This document shows positions 9,975-21,477 of a DNA stretch of 64,000 nt, in pieces. How positions within the stretch are numbered: position 1 is the stretch's first letter; every line of letters begins with the position of its first letter. Both the position numbers and the translations under genes were made by a program. This DNA comes from Laguncularia racemosa (taxonomy: Eukaryota > Streptophyta > Magnoliopsida > Myrtales > Combretaceae), in assembly GCA_037954665.1 (NCBI GenBank), contig JBBMOL010000591.1:62001-126000 (forward strand), in the 5' to 3' direction. The notes beneath the pieces are model-generated. The model saw nothing but the letters and a program-made list of their open reading frames with translations, was not told the DNA's origin and did not search any database.

Positions 9975-11500
9975 ATTTCCTAGCTCTTTTGGTCTTCTAC
10001 TGTGGAGGCTCAAGCTTCCCGTTGATGACGGCTTCTAGTTCTTCGACTCTAGCCTTGGTCTTTTCTAACTGAGCTTTCCAAGGCATTGTTCCTTTGGTCG
10101 GATTCCTTGAATCGTCCTTTCCAGATGTCTTTCTTATAATCTACAGCTTCAAAGTATACCTCCATCCGAGCCTTAACCTGCTCTAGGTAGATTTCTAGCT
10201 CTGGATTTACTTTGTTTGGCCTCGGTCGAGTGACATCTAGAACTCGGTATACTCTTTCCCCTGTCTGGTACAGCTGGTGGATTACAAACTCTCTGGTGGC
10301 TCAGTGCTTTCCCACTTCGCCATCTAGCTCCCCAAGGTCTACATTCGGACTTTCAATTCTTGCTTCCCAAAGTGCTTTGACTTCTGCCAGCTTAGCAAAC
10401 TTTTCAGCCACCAGCAAGTTCGGATCTTGGTACTCAAAGGTGACTGCTTCCTGCGAGGCCCGATAAACTATGTCTTGGATAGTACCAAACTGGCGGACCC
10501 CTGAATTGGGGTGATATCTAATACATCCATTAATTCCGATCAAAGGCATGGCTTGAAAATTACTGCAGGTCAAAATAATTTTGTCGCAACAACTCCACCT
10601 GGCCGTCCATAGAATATCCTCGGCACTGAGGCTTCTAAGCACTTTTACCCAACTGTGGCTGGTAAGGTCGTCAAGTAGATTTATCTTTTCTACACATGAA
10701 TCCACAAGGTCCACCTGTTGGGCCAAGGTTTTCCGGACCATGTTCAGCCCGAAACACTTAAGGTGGCTTACGAACCATATCAGCATAAGGTTGATGCTTG
10801 AGTGGAGGATCCCTTGGCCTTTCTTCTTGAGGAAATTCAAGTTCCGAATCTGTTCAGCCAATAGAGCTGGGATGTAAGATCTTCCTTCCAGGAATTGGGT
10901 CACCAGCTCTGTAACCCGGTAGTGAACATAGAAAGTTCTGGTGGGGAAAAGTATGGTGGCGAAAGCTGTCAAGATGAAAGCATTCACCCTTCTCTATCTA
11001 TAAGTCTTGGGGTCCCCAAACAGTATGTCCTTTCTATCCCCATTGTCTTCTCGGGCAATGAACCAGGCTTCCAAATCATCCATTCGTATACAGTATCCAT
11101 TACAGTCTGCTAGGGCTTTGTTGACTGTTGTTTTGCAGATACCTAGTAGTCTGCTGAAGGTACCGGCTGGCCCGACCTCGAGATCTGGCATATAGATTTG
11201 ATCAGTCAGTGCTGGAGCCTGTAGCAGCTGGGTGTACTCTTCCAGGGTAGGGGTGATTTCATGCGGCCCGATAAAGAAAGTTGCGGGCTCGATTTCCCAT
11301 AACTGGAGCATGGCCCGTACCAAAGGCAGATTCACCTCTATTTTTGTTAGTGAGAGGATGGGGCCTATCTTTTGCTGGATGAAGGCCTGCTCCTCTGGGT
11401 TGTACAAGGTAAACCAATGGTCTAGTACCAACTTTGGGTCCAAAGGCTTGTACACCCGAATTTCTTTGCGAAGTAGACGGTCGACTGCGGTGCTAGCCAT
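9975..11500 (-). pseudogene. Ogre ORF1 (DUF7745-like), degenerate
   Basis: Ogre-lineage Tat elements carry an extra ORF ahead of gag, of unknown function and resembling plant mobile-domain proteins. Here the minus-strand frame starts at 11500 (MASTAVDRLLRKEIRV). It contains the family blocks ITPTLEEYTQLLQAP, FLEGRSYIPALLAEQIRNLNF and INLMLIWFVSHL. An in-frame TAG at 10994-10996 and a TGA at 10301-10303 interrupt it. A frameshift near 10078 precedes a coiled-coil-like tail (LEKTKARVEELEAVI) that ends about 9975. The position just downstream of a tRNA-Arg primer site supports the Ogre assignment. The family match is from remembered motifs, not a search. Confidence 0.75.
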
Positions 11501-11978
11501 CTATTACAACAAGAATTTTCCTAATTACAACCAAAACTATAACATTACAGGGAAATTGATTTGAACTCCATTGAATAAAACAACAAATGTTACATCATCG
11601 ACAATTGTCAACCCATGATGTTATGTATGCAAATAGGTTGGTTCTAACTGGTCCCTAAGCTCTATGGCCTCCCGCATTCTTAGAGAAATGGATCTCAGGC
11701 CATATCGAAGCATTGGGTGGGGTAGCCTAATTGGTCCCGAACGGTGATCAACTCACTTCGCCCGAAACCTACACAATGGCTCCCCGTCTTAGGGTTCTAG
11801 GACGGTCCGGGTTCGACTGCATCTATTCACACGAACATATGCATGCATGCAGACCCCATAATAAAGAAAGTTAAACCTAGCTATTCCCTGAAAAGTTAGC
11901 AATGAGATAATAATTGAAAGACATTTCTTTAAGAGAACAATTCGAAGAGATTTAGGTGGCTAGCTTACTGGCATGATG
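11501..11978 (-). other. Ogre 5' leader
   Basis: Non-coding leader between the primer site and ORF1. It includes a GC-richer stretch at 11700-11830 and the repeat CATATGCATGCATGC near 11840. I see no gene. Confidence 0.6.
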
Positions 11979-11996
11979 TCCCCAGCGGAGTCGCCA
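11979..11996 (-). other. Ogre primer-binding site, tRNA-Arg type
   Basis: Minus-strand TGGCGACTCCGCTGGGGA, the tRNA-Arg primer site typical of Ogre elements. It lies three bases inside the 5' LTR boundary at 12000. Confidence 0.85.
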
Positions 11997-11999
11997 TCC

Positions 12000-13458
12000 T
12001 GTCGAGTCTAATTTTGAATTTTCCCATTCCTATTCCGATCTAGACTAGACCCTATGCTCATCTAATATAGATCTTCGACTTGAGTTAGAAACTTCGTTTA
12101 ATTTTGGAGTCGCCGCCCAATTGTTGTTGGGAAAGATTGAATTAAGACTAAAGGAGTAGATTAGTCTTAATTTGGACCACTAGTCGTCGTGATTTCCTCT
12201 TCTCGTTTTTGGTGAAAAGAGGAAAAGGAAAACCAGAGTTTCTAAGTTCGGAGGCTAACCTATTAAAACCTTACGGTTACCACCTAATCTCATAAAATTA
12301 TCTCTATCTAGAAATGTCTTTTATTTTGTTTCTGTTGCTTTGTGTTTTTGAATGAGTTATTTGAAAAAATGATTTTTTTATTTCATTTTATGGGTTGACC
12401 CAAACGGGTGCCTACGTACCTGCTATTCAGGATCAAACAAGTCGTAGTTCACTTTTCCTGAAAATATTTAGTGGGTTTGTGGATTTTAATTTTTGAAAAT
12501 CTCTTTTGATTTATGTTTTTAACATTTTTGGGATTTTTCTAAAAAAATCTAAACCTAAGCTTAATAATTTGATTTTTTTGAAAATAATTTTTGGGGAAAA
12601 CATCAATTTTGGATTTATTTGAGGAAAATGATTTTTCTAAGTGCTAAAACTCATTTTTATAATTTTTTGAATTTTTTATTATTTTTTTATGATTTTCTTT
12701 GTAATTTTTTATGATTTTTTTTCAATTTTTCCTTATTGTTCTACAATTTTTATAATTTTTATGAGTTTTCATGATTTTTATAGTTTTTTTATTATTTTTT
12801 AATGATTTTTATTAATTTTTCATAGTTTTTGTGAATTTTTGTTAAAAATTTGATCCTAAGTTATTATCCATCCTATTTTAAAATATAAAGTTTTATTATT
12901 ATTTTCTTAATATTTTTATTATTATTCTCTACATTTTTATTATTTTTTATTTTTATTTTTATTATTTTTTAAAATTATTAAATCCTAAAAAAAATCTAAT
13001 TTCTAACATTTTCCTATTTATGGAAGTATAAATAAAACATAAATAAATAAATAAATAGATAATTAACAAATAAATAACAAATTAATAAATAACTAATAAA
13101 ATAATAAAACAAATAAACAAAATTCGAAAAAAATCCAGAAAATCCGACTTACCTGGATCCAGGTTGGTACGCGGGTCGGGTCGGATCGGTCGGACACAGC
13201 GGCGGGGAGTGCTTGTTGACGGCGTTCCGGCGACCTTTTGCAATGAGATTTTTTTTTTTTTTGAAATTTCAAAAATTTGTAAAAATTATTTATTCCTTTT
13301 TATTGCCATTTCTAAAATCATTTTTCAAAATTGATGTGTTTTCCTATTTATTTTTATTTTTTTGAATATTTTTATTATTTTTGCTACATTAGAGAAAAAT
13401 TGAAAATTGATTATTATTAATTATTATTTATTCCTAGGGCAAACATGGGGTGTTTACA
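12000..13458 (-). mobile_element. Ogre/Tat 5' LTR
   Basis: About 1459 bp. On the element strand it starts TGTAAACACCCC (13458) and ends in GACTCGACA (12000), immediately before the tRNA-Arg primer site. It contains a strongly AT-rich tract (about 12480-13130) dominated by TTTTTAT-like words, and a GC-rich island at 13150-13240. The partner 3' LTR is outside the window, so the boundary at 13458 rests on the TG terminus and the change to pol sequence. Confidence 0.8.
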
Positions 13459-13930
13459 ATTCTTGTAGTTTCTTTTCAAATCTTTAATTATATTGGCGTT
13501 ATCTTGTATGGTTCTTTAGAAATTGGTTCTATACCTAGAACCAAACTATTACAAAGTCAATTTCTTTAGAGGTAATCTTGATAATTCATTTGGAAATACA
13601 TCTACAAACTCTTTCACAATGCTAGTGTGGTGTATATGAAGCATATCCTTTTCTTCCTCTATTTCATAAGTTACTCTCTTTTTTGTGAAGAGTGCACCAA
13701 ATTGCTCGACTTCCATCTATCACATTAAACATTGTTTCCCTCTTTTGGCAATCAATCACTGTTCGTGTGATTGACATCCATTTCATTCTTATTATGGCTT
13801 CATACTTATTCATTTCAAACAAAATAATATTTTCACTTGTTTCATTCATTAGAATTTGAATAGGACATGCCTTAATTGCCTTATATTGGTCTCAATTAGT
13901 AATCAAGACAAGGATGAATTGATTACTTAA
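13459..13930 (-). pseudogene. pol: Chromovirus protease-RT linker remnant
   Basis: On the minus strand, segments resemble the protease end of chromoviruses: FEMNKYEAIIRMKWMSI recalls the FDAILGMDWLS block and is followed by IDCQKRE. Below it, near 13560-13620, is a VFPNELSRLPL stretch that matches the DVFPEELPGLPP linker before RT. The homology stops at 13459, where the Ogre LTR begins. Several frame breaks are present, so it is an old fragment. Confidence 0.6.
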
Positions 13931-14532
13931 TATTTAAAACTTTTTCAAAAACTGATTCATAAAATCCCCTTTCTTCACTATTTAGTAGATATCGATTTAG
14001 ATTTAGCAATAGAATAGTAGTTATTCAATAATAATAAATATGTTGTAGTATAAGTAAAAAGTAAGGGTTTAATAAGATCAGGTAGCTATGAATAGTGGTT
14101 CTGCCATATGTGTTAGTCAACTCTTCTAGTCTCCACATGCTAGGACCTTGGTTATCTTTACTGGTTTGTTCCACTATATCAAACAATTAAATCTTTATGA
14201 GTGTTGTAACAATTAGCCACTCGATGATATAGCAATAGCAACTTCTTTACTCTGTCTCCCTTAGCTTAATTTAAGTTAACTCATAGAACTATAGAGAAAA
14301 ACAAAACAACTTGAAATGAAGTTTCAATCGTGAGGAAATAACAAATGGTGTTCCTTTACAATTTTAGCTCAAATGCACAAAAATTGAATGAACTTTCTTT
14401 TTCATGCTTATATCTCTATGTTATTTTTTAGTCTCCATATCTTGTTGTATGCCTTCCTTTAGCTTTGTCTTTATAGATGATTTGATTAGCAATCTAATTT
14501 TAATTTCCTCCTTAATCATAGTTGTCTTTATG
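13931..14532. other. Unassigned AT-rich sequence
   Basis: No coding frame, repeat partner or LTR terminus that I can support. It is probably older retroelement debris. Confidence 0.4.
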
Positions 14533-15533
14533 TAATGCCCCATAACTTAGAATGCTATAACCTACCACATGTCACTACTAAATAGCAGCACATTAAGACT
14601 CTAAATCTTCATTACAAATTCAACTTGTTCTTGTCAATTGTAGAATAATATTATTTTAACTTCAATAATAGAAATGAATGGCTCTCAAGTGAATCATTCC
14701 AATCAATAATACTCCAGATAAATATATTCAACTCCAAACCCAAAACTAGGGTGAGCATCTATCAACATATAAGGAATAACAAAATTAAGAGTCTAATAAT
14801 TATCTTCAAATTCTTAAATCATCATCCTAAAATTCTATTAAGGAAATCTTCATTGACTTTTACATTATTCTTCACAATAATGATATTAATGCTCTCTTCC
14901 ATATTTATCCTGATAGTAGCCCATTAAATTCTTATCCTCATCAAAATCAATATGTTCATCATACTTACCTGTAGTTGAAAAATAAGTTGAGTAAGCCTAA
15001 GCCCAGTATGTGAGTACTACACAAACATATGCTTGCCATACAAACAAGCATATCAACACACACACATGCATTGAAAGTACATATAAAAAACATCAGGTTA
15101 TTTATCTTCACTTAACCCATATTCAACATAGGGGTACTCATGATCCTTTTAAACATATGATATTTACACAAATATAATTTTAAATTGGGAAACAGCACTG
15201 TAGCCCCCTTCTAATCCTAATCTACCCTAGATCATTTCAATACACAACACCACTAGGGACAACCGAGCATACTGATTATTGGGGTGCTCCCTAGGGATTT
15301 GCTACCCTTGACTCTTAGGTTGAGTCAAGCAAAAGCAACACATTTACTTAAATCTAATATCCAATTAAATTCATTTAAATACTACACTAACAATCACAAA
15401 CAATAAAACATGGTAAACATGTACCTGGAGAAGTGTTCTATAGTTATCTCTTATGTCTCTAAGAAAGGGATATAGACCTATCAATCATAAAGCCCTAAAA
15501 ATGATAAATTAAACTCTAAACTTGAGCCTAAAC
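14533..15533. repeat. Tekay/Del-like LTR debris
   Basis: Starts TGTAATGCCCCA, a terminus-like motif of Tekay/Del LTRs, and contains GTAAGCCTAAGCCCAGTATG, a word common in those LTRs. The last 35 bp, from 15498, match 29307 onward. C1 interrupts it at 15534; the sequence continues at 19742. TAAAC at 15529-15533 is the target duplication of C1. Confidence 0.45.
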
Positions 15534-16570
15534 TGATAGGAATAAAAATCCGACAAGACCTATCATTAGGGCAAGAACCAAAGGAATTCAAATCTTGGTG
15601 TTGAGGGCCCATTTTGAGCAGATCGACCCCGGAATTATTTATATATTAACCTCTTTTCTATTATTCTTGTATTGTATTTTCCAACAGGCACACTTATCAT
15701 ATTCTATAGGGCAATGGACAAACTCCCTCAGACTCAGCTTGTGGGTTATCCATGGACCGACCTGAACCGGTGATGAGCTGAGCCGATGGATCCTATAGAA
15801 GACCGGCATCATGAAGACCATTTATTTTATATATTTCTTCTTTTATTGAACTATTTTGGTTGTATTTTGGTTTTGGGACACTTTTGTTTCTTTGTAACTT
15901 TCATTTAGGGTTAGCCACCTTAAAAGTGGCAAACTTGTAATTTTGAGCACTTTTTAACCCTAGGAGTAGCAAGTATAAATACTTGCTTAAGAGAGGGTTT
16001 GAGGAGGCTTATTTTGCAGAACAAACACTTCACATTTCGTGAGAGGGCTTAGGGTTTTCCTAATTCCAAATTATCTTATCAATTTCAATCCCAAGAAGTT
16101 GAAATTGTGGCGAGTGCAACAAGGAGAAATCGTGAGTAATATCGATTCATCTTTGTTGTTGTTCATTTCTTCTCTAGTGAGTCATATCTAGGGTTGATTT
16201 GGATGTTCTTGGACTTGTTTTAATTTGAAATTCGTGATCAATAGCTTGTTATAGGATTGAATATTTTGATATATGATATCATTCTCTTCATTGTGGCGTG
16301 AATTGGATAGTTGAAGGAAGGATTGGAATTTTGCGGTTTGACCCATTTGTTTTCTTGATTGGATTCACGTGGGTTTCAATTGTAATTGTTATTATTTGAT
16401 GAAGATTACTTGTTTGGATTGATAATAGCAATTAGAGCTCTTTGGATTTCATTCCATTGCCTTAGGATTTCCGCATTTTCCTAGTCAAGTGAACCGGTTT
16501 TGTGATTTGTGAATTAAGGTGTTTTCCTTGATTCTTTTGATTGTGCTTAAGCTTGGAATTAGGCACATCA
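15534..16570 (+). repeat. C1 5' LTR
   Basis: 1037 bp, TGATAGG...GGCACATCA. Differs from the 3' LTR by A/G near 15678, G/A near 15890 and C/T near 16495 (positions approximate). Confidence 0.95.
15969..15986 (+). promoter_or_regulatory. TATA box in a perfect inverted repeat
   Basis: GCAAGTATAAATACTTGC: 7-bp arms GCAAGTA and TACTTGC around TAAA. TATAAATA is at 15974-15981. The same structure is at 19140-19157 in the 3' LTR. Confidence 0.7.
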
Positions 16571-16575
16571 TATTT

Positions 16576-16587
16576 TGGTATCAGAGC
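16576..16587 (+). other. C1 primer-binding site, initiator-Met type
   Basis: TGGTATCAGAGC, the standard complement of plant initiator tRNA-Met, five bases after the LTR end. Confidence 0.92.
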
Positions 16588-17749
16588 ACATGTTGAGAGA
16601 AGGGAATTGGTTGTATTTAATTTCGTGGAAGTGATCATCAATTAGGGTTAAGCAAGTGAAAAAAAAAAAAAACGCAATTTGTGTTGTTGTTGTTGTTTTG
16701 AGATTGTGAAATTACCTTAGATTGGGATTTGATTTGCTGATTGTTGGAGTTGGTTTAGGAAGGTTATTATATCATTTTGTGGTCACTAATTCACGTGGAA
16801 GAGCAGATGTACAAAGTGTTGTTTACTTTAGCAATTTTTGGAACTTGCAAAACTTACCAAAATCCTTGCCGTGATTAGCTTGTAGCATGAGGAGGTTGTG
16901 TAGTTTGTTGTTTTGATTTCCATTGTGTAATTCTGAATTGGTGGAGTACAATTTTCATATTGCATTGAGTTTTGATTACTAAGGAATTATTTGAATTCAA
17001 AACATATGCAATTAAGTTGTGGGAGTTAATGATTGCTATTTGAATTTGAATTCATTGTTACCAATTGAGGAAGGCTTGCAATTAGTGTTGCGAATCCTTG
17101 TGCAATTCGGAATTGGAGCATTTGCAAATTCCAGATTTGAAGTGTGTGGAAGGATAAGCATCCATTTGAAATTCAAATACCTTCTTTAAGTTTGAGAGCA
17201 ATTCATTGAGTAGCATTGAATAAGTGTTATTTGAATTTGAATTGTTTCTTACCATTTGTGGAGAAGGTTGCATTTAGTGGAGTGATTTCAAATTTGAATT
17301 TTGTTGCTACCATTGCTTGTGGTTTATGGTGTAAATGGGAGTTGTGTAGTGGCAAGGACGTGTACACCTTGAAGTATTGTATGTAAGAGTGTTTAAAAAA
17401 AAAAAAAGTTACAACGTGTAGTAGTGTTGTAGTGAATTGGTTGCACCGTGTAGGAGTGAGGTGTGTGTGGTGGTGTAAATTTGTGGAGTTGTGTAGAGTA
17501 AGGTGCTGCACATTAAGATAAAGTGTGAGTGTGAACCGTGGTAAGAATAAGGAAAGTGAGTAATAGAATTTAAAATTCAAACAAGTCATTAAATGTGTGA
17601 AAGTAATTGAACTAGTTACTTAAACACTTGTTGTTGAATTTAATTCTATCTACTTGAAAGTAGCTGAGTGTACTTCATTTGTGGTTTGGTTGTGTACTTG
17701 AACCTTGGAAGTGTGAAGATAATTATTGTTGTTGGGTTTGAACACAATC
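16588..17749 (+). other. C1 leader
   Basis: 1.16 kb without a credible frame. It has an A-run near 16660, TTG repeats near 16681 and AATTTGAATT-like words. The first about 450 bp resemble the leader of C3 (39509-39990). Confidence 0.7.
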
Positions 17750-18340
17750 ATGTCTAGTGAAATGTTTCATTATGCTAATGTATTGCGCCGGACATTGACT
17801 ACATTGACTAGTAAGGATGACGAACAAAGGGAAAACTTGTTCCATACTTCTTGTAGGGTACAAGGAAATTTATGTGTCCTTATAGTTGATGGTGGTAGTT
17901 GTACCAATGTGGTAGCAGCATCGATGGTATCGAAACTAAAACTTGCTATTACTCCACATCCTGAACCGTATACATTGCATTGGCTTAGTGATAAGGGGAG
18001 TTTACATGTGACCTACAGAGCTAAGGTACCATTCAGTGTAGGGGATAAATACTGTGATGAAATTGAGTGTGATATCTTGCCCATGTGTGCATCTCATATT
18101 TTGCTTGGTAGACCTTGGTTATATGACAGGAGGGTCTTACATGATGGCTTCAGAAATACATATTTGTTTCAAAAGGAGGGTAAGCGAATTATTCTGAATC
18201 CTATGCCACCTTTAGAGGTCCATAATGTCCAGCAACAGATTAATCGACCATCCGAGGCTAAGAAGGCTTTGATTCAAAATAACGTCTTTGAGGGGAAAAA
18301 GGTATTGTTGATGGAACAGAGTCAGATGAGTCAACATTAG
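17750..18340 (+). CDS. pro: Retropepsin-like protease of C1
   Basis: I chose the ATG at 17750 (an in-frame ATG also lies at 17726) because ATGTCTAGTG matches the gag start of C3 (ATGTCTAATG at 40420). The frame then passes within a few codons into the protease N-terminus, so nearly all of gag has been deleted while its start was kept. From the upstream ATG, catalytic D55 lies in LIVDGGSCTNVVA; this D-G-G-S form is common in this plant clade. The LLGRPWLYDRR block is the conserved downstream loop. The frame is uninterrupted for about 197 residues and ends in EQSQMSQH. It would act as a dimeric aspartic protease on Gag-Pol, but this element makes no Gag. The coding region continues in the -1 frame (next entry). 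Confidence 0.85.
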   Translation: MSSEMFHYANVLRRTLTTLTSKDDEQRENLFHTSCRVQGNLCVLIVDGGSCTNVVAASMVSKLKLAITPHPEPYTLHWLSDKGSLHVTYRAKVPFSVGDKYCDEIECDILPMCASHILLGRPWLYDRRVLHDGFRNTYLFQKEGKRIILNPMPPLEVHNVQQQINRPSEAKKALIQNNVFEGKKVLLMEQSQMSQH

Positions 18341-18936
18341 AGGACCAAACTGTTCAGAGACAGTTATGTTCACCTTCAGAGGTTTTAGAGGGTAATGAGC
18401 AGTTGGGCCAACCATTAGAAGACCCTAAGGATCAGCAACATACATATGAGTTAGAAAAAGAGGAAACAGTTTTAGTGGAACAGGTTGATACAGGGGTAAC
18501 TTTAGTGGATAATGGGTCATTATTTGTGTTGCAGAAGAGATACATCCTGGAAATGGAGGAGAGAAGACAATCACCACCTGTAGTATTTCAGATATTGGGA
18601 TTCTGCAGAGATATTTCTTCAGGTGACTTGCTAGGAGGAAACAAAGTCTCTACTGCATTTGATCTACTAGATTTGAGGACAAATCTTTTTGAGGCCCGAG
18701 GAGATGATAGGAATAAAAATCCGACAAGACCTATCATTAGGGCAAGAACCAAAGGAATTCAAATCTTGGTGTTGAGGGCCCATTTTGAGCAGATCGACCC
18801 CGGAATTATTTATATATTAACCTCTTTTCTATTATTCTTGTATTGTGTTTTCCAACAGGCACACTTATCATATTCTATAGGGCAATGGACAAACTCCCTC
18901 AGACTCAGCTTGTGGGTTATCCATGGACCGACCTGA
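18301..18936 (+). pseudogene. Post-protease spacer and integrase C-terminal remnant, reading into the 3' LTR
   Basis: In the frame one base back from protease, an acidic open stretch begins at 18301 (GIVDGTESDESTLEDQ). It runs through VFQILGFCRD and KVSTAFDLLDLRTN and crosses the LTR boundary at 18705. Inside the LTR it reads RPIIRARTKG. This terminal block matches the C-terminal end of chromovirus integrases (compare C2, 22609-22905). RT, RNase H and the integrase core are deleted between the spacer and this end. A sequence GGGGAAAAAGG at 18292-18302 lies at the frame change; it could be a slippage site or just an indel. Confidence 0.6.
18698..18704 (+). other. C1 polypurine tract
   Basis: GAGGAGA immediately before the 3' LTR at 18705. 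C3 has the same tract (42252-42258). Confidence 0.75.
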
Positions 18937-19741
18937 ACCGGTGATGAGCTGAGCCGATGGATCCTATAGAAGACCGGCATCATGAAGACCATTTATTTTA
19001 TATATTTCTTCTTTTATTGAACTATTTTGGTTGTATTTTGGTTTTGGGACACTTTTATTTCTTTGTAACTTTCATTTAGGGTTAGCCACCTTAAAAGTGG
19101 CAAACTTGTAATTTTGAGCACTTTTTAACCCTAGGAGTAGCAAGTATAAATACTTGCTTAAGAGAGGGTTTGAGGAGGCTTATTTTGCAGAACAAACACT
19201 TCACATTTCGTGAGAGGGCTTAGGGTTTTCCTAATTCCAAATTATCTTATCAATTTCAATCCCAAGAAGTTGAAATTGTGGCGAGTGCAACAAGGAGAAA
19301 TCGTGAGTAATATCGATTCATCTTTGTTGTTGTTCATTTCTTCTCTAGTGAGTCATATCTAGGGTTGATTTGGATGTTCTTGGACTTGTTTTAATTTGAA
19401 ATTCGTGATCAATAGCTTGTTATAGGATTGAATATTTTGATATATGATATCATTCTCTTCATTGTGGCGTGAATTGGATAGTTGAAGGAAGGATTGGAAT
19501 TTTGCGGTTTGACCCATTTGTTTTCTTGATTGGATTCACGTGGGTTTCAATTGTAATTGTTATTATTTGATGAAGATTACTTGTTTGGATTGATAATAGC
19601 AATTAGAGCTCTTTGGATTTCATTCCATTGCCTTAGGATTTCCGCATTTTCCTAGTCAAGTGAATCGGTTTTGTGATTTGTGAATTAAGGTGTTTTCCTT
19701 GATTCTTTTGATTGTGCTTAAGCTTGGAATTAGGCACATCA
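18705..19741 (+). repeat. C1 3' LTR
   Basis: 1037 bp; three differences from the 5' LTR. The TATA inverted repeat is at 19140-19157. Confidence 0.95.
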
Positions 19742-20697
19742 TAAACCCAAAATAATAATAAATCAAAAACCCCAAACCAATTAACAAACTCTAAGGTCAC
19801 AAACAGGGAATGCTAAAACCAACTTCGAGCTCGGAAAAACTTGAGATTTGATTCAAATGAAACCAAAACTTAAATGATGATAAATTACCCTATAATTAGT
19901 ATGAAAATACCTAAAAATTAATTAAATCCAACTTTACTAAATGATCAAATTGGGCAAAATAAAAATTAGAAAGCATGAACCCTAAACATGTTTATTAAGT
20001 GGCATTGGGATTAAAAGAAATATGCTAATATTTAACCCACCAAATGACTAGATTTTAAGCCCAAATTAAATATGGAAATCCCTCCATCTAAGCCCCATTG
20101 AAGGCCCAATTAGTTGGAAGAAAAAAAAAAAGAAATTGATAAGCCAAATCAGACCCCCAAATCTACTTACTTGGATGTGAGACCTAGGTAAGAAGCAATT
20201 AGGAAAGCAACTAAAAGCTAACTAAGTGTAGGGACAATTGGGGATTAAACATGTGGAAAAAGGAGGAACAAAATTTGATATTAGTCACCTCAATAATAGA
20301 CCATGCCCCCTAAGTTTGACCTATTATCTAATGTGCAAAACTTTTACCTAAATACCAAGGCTTTAGACCAATGTACAAATCACCCTACTAAGCTACCTAC
20401 GCTTTGATTTTTTTTTTTCTACCCTTCTACACATGAAAGCTCCATTCCTTTCTAAAGAATTCACTCATAAAGCTCCCAAAAAATTTAACTAGGAAATCTC
20501 AAGACACACTCCAAAAATTCAAATCACACACACACACACTCACAAACCACAACTTTCTCATACACATAACACCTTGTTTCAACAAAGAAAAACACCCTTC
20601 AAGCAAGGACCAATCAAGCCTAATTTTTGATATTTTCTACACCCCTCAAGAGTTCATTTAAGGAACAAAAGTCCACAAGAAAATCAAAAACAAAAGC
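19742..20697. repeat. Tekay/Del-like block A, middle part
   Basis: Continues the sequence broken at 15533. It is homologous to about 29340-30640, sharing for example CTTGAGATTTGAT with later differences, the AGAAGCAATTAGG word and the ATAGACC.TGCCCCCTA word. It has no coding frame. It ends at S1, whose duplication AAAGC is at 20693-20697. Confidence 0.6.
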
Positions 20698-20856
20698 TGA
20701 TGTGCCTAAAACCAAGAATAAGCACATGCAAAACTAATTTGAAAGACAATTAGACAATATCAATCAAACTAGTTCAACAATTGCATAATTACTCAATATT
20801 TATGAACCAATTCCCACAACAAGGATGTGATCAAGAACGAATCCAAGTATGATGAT

Positions 20857-20868
20857 GCTTTGATACCA
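20857..20868 (-). other. Primer-binding site embedded in LTR S1
   Basis: Minus-strand TGGTATCAAAGC, identical to the primer site of C2 (28011-28022). It follows the inner LTR terminus by five bases, the usual spacing. Confidence 0.8.
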
Positions 20869-21459
20869 AATTATGATGTGCCTAAAACCAAGGTCTAAGC
20901 ACATGAAAATGAACTAAAGGAGCAACTTCAACTCTCAAAATCAAAACTGGTTCAAAAGGGTAAAAATTGCGTGAACCCTAATTGAGGAATGATGAATCAA
21001 ATGATAAAATCAAGGAAATGAAATCCACAAAGATGATAATCCTCAATTGAATCAATTAACTAACTTAATTCTAAGAGAATCCCAATCAACAATACACAAA
21101 TTAAAGCATGATCCTCCTTACAACAAAGAAACTCCACGCCACAAGAACAAGTACAAATTGATGGAATTAACAAATACTAAAAACCAATCAATTATGCAAT
21201 GAAGGTTTGATTACAAAAGCAATAAAAAATCTGATCAAGAAGACTTCAATCCAACCCTAGATATGACTCACTAGAGATGAAAAGAAAACACAACAATTAG
21301 AAATTGATATGACTCACAATTTTCTCTTGTTGCACTCGCCATAATTCCAATTCTTGGGATTGAAATTGATAAGAGAAATTGAACTAGGAAGAACCCTAAT
21401 TCCCTCATGTAAAGTGTATGTTCAAATATGAAAAATGGCCTCCTCAAACCCTACCTTAA

Positions 21460-21477
21460 GCAAGTATTTATACTTGC
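21460..21477 (-). promoter_or_regulatory. TATA inverted repeat of S1
   Basis: GCAAGTATTTATACTTGC, a perfect inverted repeat with TATAAATA on the minus strand. Confidence 0.65.

Larger units (their letters stand above)
15534..19741 (+). mobile_element. C1: young chromovirus-type element with protease only
   Basis: 4208 bp with two 1037-bp LTRs (15534-16570 and 18705-19741) that differ at three positions by eye. The target duplication TAAAC is perfect (15529-15533, 19742-19746). An initiator-Met primer site and a polypurine tract are present. Internally there is a leader, a protease frame and the last part of the integrase end; gag, RT, RNase H and integrase core are gone. 0.29% LTR divergence indicates a very recent insertion (about 0.1 My if 1.3e-8 per site per year applied). 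It must have been mobilised in trans. Confidence 0.95.

Noticed and set aside
15639..15821. 60-codon minus ORF, repeated at 18810-18992
   Set aside because: It is within the C1 LTRs and antisense to the element; no sign of coding.
16576..16587. tRNA-Met-like sequence
   Set aside because: Only the 12-base complement of the tRNA 3' end is present, so it is a primer-binding site and not a tRNA gene. The same applies at the other primer sites.
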